Below, one piece after another: positions 57,805-64,000 of a stretch of DNA of 64,000 nucleotides; within the stretch, counting starts at the first letter, position 1, and each line of letters starts with the position of its first letter. Source of the stretch: REEB95 sp963762425 (GTDB lineage Bacteria; Pseudomonadota; Alphaproteobacteria; ATCC43930; CGMCC-115725); NCBI GenBank assembly GCA_963762425.1, contig CAVXKY010000020.1, positions 1 through 64,000 on the forward strand, written 5' to 3'. The position numbers and the translations under genes are program-made. The notes under the pieces are model-generated. The model saw only the letters and a list, made by a program, of their open reading frames with translations. It was not told the origin of the DNA and did no database searches.

Positions 57805-58537
57805 ATGAAATCGAAATCCCCCGCAGCCCCGGAATCCACGATGATCCTGCTCGACGACGTTGCGCCTGACTTTGGCGAGTGAAGCGGGCGCGGTCAATGT
57901 GCTGCGCGGGGTTTCATTAAAAATCGGCAAGGGTGAGACGGTGGCGCTGACCGGGCCCTCGGGCTCGGGCAAGTCGACGCTGATGATGGTGATCGGCGGG
58001 CTGGAGCGGGCGAGCGCCGGCTCGGTCAAGGTCGCCGGATTCGATTTCGCGGGGCTGGGCGAGGACGCGCTTGCCCGGTTGCGGCGCGAGCATGTCGGCA
58101 TCGTCTTCCAATCCTTTCACCTCATGCCAGCCATGACCGCGCTCGAAAACGTGGCCTTGCCGCTGGAGCTGGCGGAGCGGGATGACGCCTCCGCCGCCGC
58201 GCGCAAGACGCTCGCGGCCGTGGGGCTCTCGTCGCGCGCGCGCCACTACCCGGCGCAGCTATCGGGCGGCGAGCAGCAGCGCGTCGCCATCGCCCGGGCC
58301 TTCGTCTCCAATCCCGGCCTCATCCTGGCCGACGAGCCAACCGGCAATCTCGACGGCGAGACCGGGCGCAAGGTGATGGATTTGCTGTTCGCGCTCGCGA
58401 AGAAATCGGGCACCACGCTGCTTCTGATCACCCATGACCGCGACTTGACGCGGCGCTGCCGCCGCATCCTGTCGCTCGCGGACGGGCGCATCATCGCCGA
58501 CACGGCCGGAACGCGGCCGGGAAAGAGACGCCGATGA
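57805..58537 (+). CDS. ybbA: ABC transporter ATP-binding protein, YbbA/LolD family (frameshifted near 57862)
   Basis: Reads from ATG 57805 (or 57841, MILLDDV) and has an extra base near 57862, after which RLTLASEAGAVNVLRGVSL continues to 58537. Walker A GPSGSGKSTLMM, signature LSGGEQQRVAIARAF and Walker B LILADEPTGNLD are intact. It is the ATPase of a type VII (mechanotransmission) ABC system with the YbbP permease downstream. Its partners are linked to release of lipids or toxins from the membrane. Its last codons overlap the ybbP start (ATGA). Confidence 0.88.
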
Positions 58538-61047
58538 TTCTTGCCCTGCGCCTGGCGCGGCGCGAACTGCGCGGCGGTCTCGCGGGATTCCGGATATTCA
58601 TCGCCTGCCTGGCGCTGGGCGTGGCGGTGATCGCCGGGGTGGGCTCGCTTTCCGCGGCGCTCGATGCGAGCTTGCGCAACGACGCCAGGGCGCTGCTCGG
58701 CGGCGATGTCGATTTTCACCTTTTCCACCGCCCGGCGAGCCCCGCCGAGCGCGCCTATCTCGCCCGCGCCGGAACGGTGTCCGAAGCGGACGATATGCGC
58801 GCCATGGCGCGGACCGAGGATGGTGGCGCGCGCAGCTTGATCCAGTTAAAGGCGGTGGATGGGTCCTATCCGCTTTACGGCGACGTCACGCTCGACCCGC
58901 CGCAAAGCCTGGCCGATGCGCTCGGCCTTGCGCGGCGGGCATTGGGGCGCGGTGGCGGAGGCGGGGCTTTTCCAGAAACTCGGCCTCAAGCCCGGCGATC
59001 TGATCCGCATCGGCGAGGGCGAATTCCAGTTGCGCGCGATACTGGTGCACGAGCCCGACGCGTTGAGCGGCACCTTCGATCTGGGTCCCAAGGTGACGCT
59101 GGCCTTGCCGGCGCTGCCCTCGACCGGCCTCCTTCAGCCCGGCGCGCTGGTGGGATACGGCTATCGCGTGAAGCTGCCGGCGGGCAGCGACGAAAAGGAT
59201 TTCGCCGCCCGCGCCAAGGCCGATCTGCCCGACGCCGCCTGGCGCATCCGCGGTTTCGCCGACGCCGCGCCCAGCCTGCAACGGCTGCTCGACCGGCTGA
59301 CCGTGTTCCTGACCCTGGTCGGGCTGACCGCGCTTTTGGTCGGCGGCGTCGGCATCGGCAACGCGGTCAGGGCTTATTTGAACGAGAAACTGCCCTCGAT
59401 CGCCGCGCTCAAATGCCTGGGAGCGCCGCGCCGCCTGGTCTTCGCCTGTTATCTCCTGCAAATCCTGGCGCTGGCGGGGGCGGGGATCGCGCTGGGCGTG
59501 GTGCTGGGCGCGGCCGCGCCTTTCATCGTCGCGCCCTTTCTGCCGGCTTCCTTGCCGGTCGGCCCGCTGCTCGGCGTTTATTGGCAGCCCTTGGCGCTGG
59601 CGGCGCTGGACGGTTTGCTTGCCACGCTTGCCTTCGCGCTGTGGCCCTTGGGCATCGCCTGCGAGGTGCGAGCGGCGAGCCTGTTCCGTCTGCTGGTCGA
59701 AGCCAGCCCAACCGGGCGCCACCCGCCTGGATCATCGTTGCCATCGCGCTCTCCGGCTTGGGCCTCGCCGCGCTGGCGGTGTTGACCGCGCCCGAGCGCG
59801 TGACCTCCTTGTGGTTCGTCGCGGGCGCGGCGGGCGCGCTTTTGGCCTTCCAGCTGCTCGCGCGCCTGCTGATGGCGTTGGCGCGGACTCTCCGCCCGCG
59901 CCGGGCCAGTCTGCGGTTGGCGCTCGCCAATCTGCACCGTCCGGGCGCGCCCACCTCCGGGGTGGTGGCCTCGCTGGGATTGGGCCTCGCCGTGCTGGTG
60001 GCGATCGTGCTGGTGCGCGGCGATGTGGCGGCGGAGATCGGCGAAAGCCTGCCGCAACGCGCGCCCTCGTTTTTCTTCATCGATATCCAGCCCGACCAGG
60101 TGAAGGACTTCGACCGGCTCCTGGCCGCGATGCCGGGGGTGGAGGAGATCGCGCGCGTGCCGAGCCTGCGCGGCCGGATCGACAAGCTCAACGGCGTTCC
60201 GGTGGAGCAGGCGCATATCGCGCCCGAGGCGCAATGGGCGGTCCGGAGCGAGCGCGGCCTGACCTATGCCGCGCTCCCGCCCGCGGGCTCGCGCGTGGTC
60301 GAGGGCAGATGGTGGCCCGAGGATTACCGCGGCCCGCCGCTCGTCTCGCTCGACGCCAATCTCGCGCGCGGCATGAACCTGAAGCCGGGCGACACCATGA
60401 CACTCAACGTGCTCGGCCGCGAACTCACCACCACCATATCCAATCTGCGCGAGATCGATTGGACATCGCTCGGCCTGAACTTCGCCATCGTGCTTTCGCC
60501 CGGCTCGCTCGACGGCGCGCCGCAGACGCACATCGCGACCGCGCGGACGGCGCCGGAACGGGAGACCGCGCTCGAGGTTGCGGTCACCGACCGCTTCCCC
60601 AATGTCTCGGCGATCGACGTGCGGGACGTGTTGACCCAATTGAGCGCCATCGTCGACGCCATCGCGCGGGCGATGAGCGCGGCGGCGGCGATTGCGATCG
60701 CGGCCGGCGTGCTGGTGCTGGCGGGCGCGATCGCGGCCGGGCGCAAGCGGCGGATCTATGAAGCGGTGCTGCTCAAGGTGCTGGGGGCGGAGCGCAAGAG
60801 CGTGCTCAAGGGATTCATCTGGGAATACGGGCTTTTGGGCCTGGCGGCGGCGGCGCTGGCGGGATTCATCGGCACGCTCATGGCCTATGTCACGCTCACC
60901 CAAATCATGCACGCGTCCTGGCAATTCCTGGTTTTGCCGGTGGTGGCGACCCTGGCGCTGGCGGAGCTCGCGATCCTGGGATTGGGCTGGCTCGGCACGG
61001 CGCGGGCGCTCGCCGCCAAGGCCGCTTTATATCTGCGGAATGAATAG
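58534..61047 (+). CDS. ybbP: ABC transporter permease, YbbP/FtsX family (double frameshift hidden in an open frame)
   Basis: One frame is open from 58534 to 61047 (837 codons), but residues about 135-390 of it are meaningless, Arg-rich text. The real protein continues in the +1 frame from near 58937 (RGGHWGAVAEAGLFQKLG) to near 59710 (LFRLLVEAS) and then returns. Joined, it has YbbP architecture: N-terminal TM, periplasmic domains, four central TMs including LTALLVGGVGIGNAVRAYL, and a C-terminal FtsX unit with AAGRKRRIYEAVLLKVLGAER. Its ATG overlaps the ybbA stop. Confidence 0.87.
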   Translation: MILALRLARRELRGGLAGFRIFIACLALGVAVIAGVGSLSAALDASLRNDARALLGGDVDFHLFHRPASPAERAYLARAGTVSEADDMRAMARTEDGGARSLIQLKAVDGSYPLYGDVTLDPPQSLADALGLARRALGRGGGGGAFPETRPQARRSDPHRRGRIPVARDTGARARRVERHLRSGSQGDAGLAGAALDRPPSARRAGGIRLSREAAGGQRRKGFRRPRQGRSARRRLAHPRFRRRRAQPATAARPADRVPDPGRADRAFGRRRRHRQRGQGLFERETALDRRAQMPGSAAPPGLRLLSPANPGAGGGGDRAGRGAGRGRAFHRRALSAGFLAGRPAARRLLAALGAGGAGRFACHACLRAVALGHRLRGASGEPVPSAGRSQPNRAPPAWIIVAIALSGLGLAALAVLTAPERVTSLWFVAGAAGALLAFQLLARLLMALARTLRPRRASLRLALANLHRPGAPTSGVVASLGLGLAVLVAIVLVRGDVAAEIGESLPQRAPSFFFIDIQPDQVKDFDRLLAAMPGVEEIARVPSLRGRIDKLNGVPVEQAHIAPEAQWAVRSERGLTYAALPPAGSRVVEGRWWPEDYRGPPLVSLDANLARGMNLKPGDTMTLNVLGRELTTTISNLREIDWTSLGLNFAIVLSPGSLDGAPQTHIATARTAPERETALEVAVTDRFPNVSAIDVRDVLTQLSAIVDAIARAMSAAAAIAIAAGVLVLAGAIAAGRKRRIYEAVLLKVLGAERKSVLKGFIWEYGLLGLAAAALAGFIGTLMAYVTLTQIMHASWQFLVLPVVATLALAELAILGLGWLGTARALAAKAALYLRNE

Positions 61048-61138
61048 AAGGTTCAAGGACTTACGCCGCCGTTGAATTGCCGCGGTTCTGTGCCAATATC
61101 TTAACCCAAGCCAACCGGCTGTAGAGAGGATTCTAATC

Positions 61139-61855
61139 ATGGCGTTCGATTCGGGGAACCGCGCAACCACGCGCAGCGCGCTGCCGCAAGTCGGCATCGA
61201 CGTAGGCCTGCGCAGCTACATGCTGCGCGTCTACAACTACATGACGGGCGCGTTGGCGCTCACCGGCGGCGTCGCCTATTTCTTCTATTCCAGCGGCCTC
61301 ATCGAACGGATCGTCGGCACGCCGGTCTTCTGGGTGGCGGTGTTGGCGCCGCTCGCCTTCGTGCTGGTGCTGAGCTTCGGCATCCAGAAGATGAGCCTGG
61401 GCGCGGCGCAAGCCACGTTCTGGGGTTATGCCGGCGTCATGGGCATATCGATGTCGAGCATCTTCCTGGTTTATACCGGCGCCAGCATCGCCGAGGTGTT
61501 CTTCATCACCTCCGCCACTTTCCTGGCGATGAGCCTGTGGGGCTATACCACCAAGAAGGATCTTTCCGGCTTCGGCCATTTCCTGATGATGGGGCTGATC
61601 GGCATCATCATCGCCATGGTGGTCAATTTCTTCCTCAAATCGCCGGCGCTTTATTTCGCCATCTCGATCATCGGCGTTCTGGTGTTCACCGGCCTCACCG
61701 CCTGGGACACGCAGCGTATCAAGGAGATGTATTGGGACGGCGACAGCGAAGTGATCGCCGGCAAGAAGTCGATCATGGGCGCGTTGGCGCTTTATCTCGA
61801 CTTCATCAACCTGTTCCTGATGCTGATGCAGCTGATGGGCAACCGCCGCAGCTAA
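61139..61855 (+). CDS. Bax inhibitor-1/YccA family membrane protein
   Basis: 238 residues with seven TM segments, the BI-1 (UPF0005) pattern. Landmarks are LRSYMLRVYNYMTGALALTGG at the start, WGYTTKKDLSGFGHFLMMGLIG in the middle and YLDFINLFLMLMQL near the end. Bacterial relatives are putative Ca2+ leak channels, or modulators of FtsH-type proteolysis. It follows ybbP by 91 bases. AGAGAGGA precedes the ATG. A bidirectional terminator follows. Confidence 0.92.
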   Translation: MAFDSGNRATTRSALPQVGIDVGLRSYMLRVYNYMTGALALTGGVAYFFYSSGLIERIVGTPVFWVAVLAPLAFVLVLSFGIQKMSLGAAQATFWGYAGVMGISMSSIFLVYTGASIAEVFFITSATFLAMSLWGYTTKKDLSGFGHFLMMGLIGIIIAMVVNFFLKSPALYFAISIIGVLVFTGLTAWDTQRIKEMYWDGDSEVIAGKKSIMGALALYLDFINLFLMLMQLMGNRRS

Positions 61856-61878
61856 TCGGCGCGCGAAAACGCGAATCA

Positions 61879-61911
61879 AAAAGGGGCCGGGGAAACCGGC
61901 CCCTTTTCTTT
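61879..61911. terminator. bidirectional terminator between convergent genes
   Basis: AAAAGGGGCCGG (61879-61890) pairs perfectly with CCGGCCCCTTTT (61896-61907), with a 5-base loop and T/A runs on both sides. It serves the BI-1 gene on the plus strand and the large membrane protein on the minus strand. Confidence 0.85.
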
Positions 61912-61916
61912 TGGGC

Positions 61917-63548
61917 TTATTGCCTCGGCAGCAACTGCCAGGCCTTCATTTCCGCGATTTCGCCCAGAGGGTTGACGCGGTAATGATCTTCGAAGAACCC
62001 CGTGAGCTTGGCCTTGTTCATGCCGGCGCGGGTCAGGATCATCCAGGGCGCGTTCCAGTTCTTGGGATCGAGCGCCTGGAACACCACCACGCGGCCGCCG
62101 CGCGCGAAGGCGGCATCGGTCTGCGCCTCGACCGCGGCATAGAAGGCGGAAGCTTCGGGCTTCTGCTCGTAGAGATCGTCGATGGCGAGGCTGGGCGTCG
62201 AAAGCCCGAAGAAGCTCAGATTGGGGCCGCCGCCATAGGTGGTGAAATAGAGCAGCAAATCCTTGTCGGTGAATTCCTGGCGCAGCTCCGCTTGGTATTG
62301 CTTCAAGGGATAACGCGCTTCGGGCAAGGCCCACAGCGCCAGATTGAGCGCGATCGTGAGCGATGCCCAAAGCGGCAGCGCCACGGCGCCGAAGCGCCCG
62401 GGGAAAACGAACAGGAACAGCGCCACCGTCGGCACGGTCAGATGGAACCAGTGCTCGGGTTCGTTGATATTGAAGAAGCCGTTCCAGGCGAGCGCGCCCA
62501 GGACGAAGGCCAAGGGCATGAGCATGGGTTTGCCGCGAAAGCCCAGATAAAGCCCGCGCAGATATATCGCGGCCAGCAGCGCCGCCGTGCCGAGAAAGGG
62601 AATGGACTGTTCGATCAGTTCGCCGGCATAGGGCTTGAGCGACGGGATCTGGCCCGCGATCCAGGCGCGCAGCACCGGGCCCAGATCGGGCGCCGCGATG
62701 AAATTATTGACCGTGCTGAAAACCATCCGGCCGAAGGTGTCGGACCAGGAGAAAAACCCGGTGCGCAGATCGTTCTTGTCGCCCACCGTCGCCGCAAAGG
62801 AATCGGGCGTCAGGAACTGGCCGAAGAAGACGAGCCGCGCAATTTCGAGCAGCGCCAGGAAAAGCAGGGCGCAGACCGCGCCGAACATCGCCGCGCGCGT
62901 GACGCCCTTGAGCCAGCCTTGGCCTTGGCGCAACGAGACGAAAAGGATCACCAGACCGATGAAAGGCGGCGCCGCCAGCACGCTCGAATGGAAGCAGGCG
63001 GCCAGCGCCAGAAAAATCCCGCAACGGACCAAATCGAGATCGGATTTCCGCACGCTGCGTTCCCAAACGGCCGCGTAATAGAACCCGGATGTGAGGAACG
63101 GGAAGGCCAGCAATTTCATGTGGCCGGTGGGCGCCAGCGTCAGGATATTGCAGCTCGCCGCCACCAGCGCCGTGGCCAAAACGCGCCGCCAGATCGGCAC
63201 TTCGAACTTCATCAACGCGGCGTAGAACACGGCCACGCCCGCGGCGGCGAAGACGGTGTTGATGTGCTTTTGGCTTTGTTCGGCGCTTTCGCCGAAGCCC
63301 AGATACTGGTGCCACAGCAGCGTCACCGGCTGGAGCCAGACATGGCCCATGTCCCAGAAATACTTGCCGCTGTCGATCTGGGCGATGAAGCGGAAGACGT
63401 CGTGATAGGGCAGCTCGCCGTAAAGCGAGACGTAGAACGCGGCCGCCGCCAGGAAGGCGAGGGCGGGTTCGATCAGCCGGCGGCGGCCGATGATCGCGCC
63501 CGCGAGCCCGCCGCGCGCCCAGTCCGGATTGTGTTCCGCCGAAACCAT
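61917..63548 (-). CDS. large polytopic membrane protein, GT-C-like, unknown function
   Basis: 543 residues with about eleven TM segments in the first 430 and a soluble C-terminal domain (about 430-543). An early periplasmic-loop acidic motif (YGELPYHDVFRFI near residue 50) resembles the catalytic-aspartate loop of GT-C glycosyltransferases (GT39/83 type). The next loop contains TLLWHQYLGFGESAEQS. I do not recognise a specific family, and no cell-envelope gene is adjacent. It could be a lipid-linked sugar transferase. Confidence 0.65.
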   Translation of the reverse strand: MVSAEHNPDWARGGLAGAIIGRRRLIEPALAFLAAAAFYVSLYGELPYHDVFRFIAQIDSGKYFWDMGHVWLQPVTLLWHQYLGFGESAEQSQKHINTVFAAAGVAVFYAALMKFEVPIWRRVLATALVAASCNILTLAPTGHMKLLAFPFLTSGFYYAAVWERSVRKSDLDLVRCGIFLALAACFHSSVLAAPPFIGLVILFVSLRQGQGWLKGVTRAAMFGAVCALLFLALLEIARLVFFGQFLTPDSFAATVGDKNDLRTGFFSWSDTFGRMVFSTVNNFIAAPDLGPVLRAWIAGQIPSLKPYAGELIEQSIPFLGTAALLAAIYLRGLYLGFRGKPMLMPLAFVLGALAWNGFFNINEPEHWFHLTVPTVALFLFVFPGRFGAVALPLWASLTIALNLALWALPEARYPLKQYQAELRQEFTDKDLLLYFTTYGGGPNLSFFGLSTPSLAIDDLYEQKPEASAFYAAVEAQTDAAFARGGRVVVFQALDPKNWNAPWMILTRAGMNKAKLTGFFEDHYRVNPLGEIAEMKAWQLLPRQ

Positions 63549-63728
63549 GGGAATAGTTTACGAATCCTTGCTTGACGAAGGGTGAACGCGAATCCGGCCG
63601 CCAAGCCCATGTCCCGCCTCGCATTTTCGTGAGCCAGCCTTGCCGAAAAGGGGGTCGCGTCCCAACGCGCCCCGATATAGCGTGCCGCCTTCTCACGCCC
63701 CCATGACCGATCCCGGAGATGCATTCCC

Positions 63729-64000
63729 ATGAAGCTCTACTATTCGCCCGGCGCCTGCTCGCTCGCGCCCCATATCGTGCTCAATGAGGCGGGCCTTGCC
63801 TACGAAACCGAGAAGGTCGATCTCGCCACCAAGAAGACCGCGACCGGCGGCGATTTCCTCGCCATCAATCCCAAGGGCTATGTCCCGGCGATCACCCTCG
63901 ATGACGGCCAGCTCCTGACCGAGGTGCAGGTGCTGTTGCGTTACGTGGCCGACCAGAAGCCGCAATCCAATTTGATGCCCAAGCCCGGCACGATGGAGCG
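63729..64000 (+). CDS. gst: glutathione S-transferase, beta class (partial, runs off the window)
   Basis: The first 90 codons are present. MKLYYSPGACSLAPHIVLNE includes Cys10 typical of beta-class GSTs. INPKGYVPAI with the cis-proline and LLTEVQVLLRYVAD with the glutathione-binding segment complete the thioredoxin-like domain. The C-terminal helical domain lies beyond the window. Likely detoxification; no operon partner is visible. Confidence 0.92.
   Translation, partial: MKLYYSPGACSLAPHIVLNEAGLAYETEKVDLATKKTATGGDFLAINPKGYVPAITLDDGQLLTEVQVLLRYVADQKPQSNLMPKPGTME

Overview
The window is GC-rich bacterial chromosome that reads as an alphaproteobacterium, most like Rhizobiales/Rhodospirillales. 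The evidence is a ccmABCDE-F-I cytochrome c maturation block beside acnA, a DUF2849/sulfite reductase/DUF934 sulfur cluster, a homospermidine synthase of the alphaproteobacterial type, a CycH-like CcmI, and clusters of GANTC (CcrM-type) sites in intergenic DNA. I see no rRNA, tRNA, IS element, prophage or CRISPR array.

Layout. 0-5.5 kb: an MHS-family MFS transporter, a DUF1223 protein, a NIPSNAP protein and aconitase A. 5.7-5.86 kb: a candidate three-hairpin small RNA or leader ending in a strong terminator. 5.9-11.3 kb: ccmA-B-C-D-E-F-I (no ccmG or ccmH). 11.3-15.5 kb: acetoacetyl-CoA synthetase, pterin dehydratase, a small zincin, a methyltransferase and a UDG-like protein. 15.7-19.4 kb: a small membrane protein, a bifunctional aldolase/dehydrogenase divergent from a DapA-like aldolase, and a 72-aa membrane protein. 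19.4-30.4 kb: a catalytically dead HtrA-like protein, ArfB, and an RND efflux operon (mdtA-mdtB-mdtC-outer membrane factor). 30.7-31.8 kb: a methyltransferase and an HU protein. 32.3-47.8 kb: an oxalate-degradation island. 48-52 kb: a PEP-CTERM protein, homospermidine synthase, a Rieske protein, an EVE protein and two small membrane proteins. 52.3-56.1 kb: siroheme/sulfite assimilation genes with a peroxiredoxin. 56.3-64 kb: ThpR, a TesA-like esterase, a YbbA/YbbP-type ABC system, a BI-1 protein, a large membrane protein and the start of a beta-class GST.

The most coherent system is the oxalate island. On the minus strand, one tightly packed gene series runs GntR regulator - oxc - frc - ADP-forming acyl-CoA synthetase - sucC - sucD - fused NAD-linked formate dehydrogenase beta/gamma subunit - formate dehydrogenase alpha. 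Two tandem OxlT-type antiporter genes face it. Together these encode oxalate import, CoA activation, decarboxylation to formyl-CoA, formate oxidation to NADH, and two ADP/GDP-linked CoA ligases that could prime the cycle or recover energy. Upstream of the GntR gene a 14-bp near-palindrome fills the spacer of a plausible promoter.

Caution on quality. Many conserved genes carry single-base frameshifts (acnA, ccmF, zincin, sucC, sucD, DUF2849, cysI, DUF934, ybbA, ybbP), and 21.6-27.7 kb (mdtB, mdtC and the outer membrane factor) has them every few tens to hundreds of bases. Where I could resolve them, nearly all are one-base insertions with conserved protein on both sides. Uncorrected insertion-biased sequencing error is therefore more likely than gene decay, so broken genes here should be read as probably intact in the organism.
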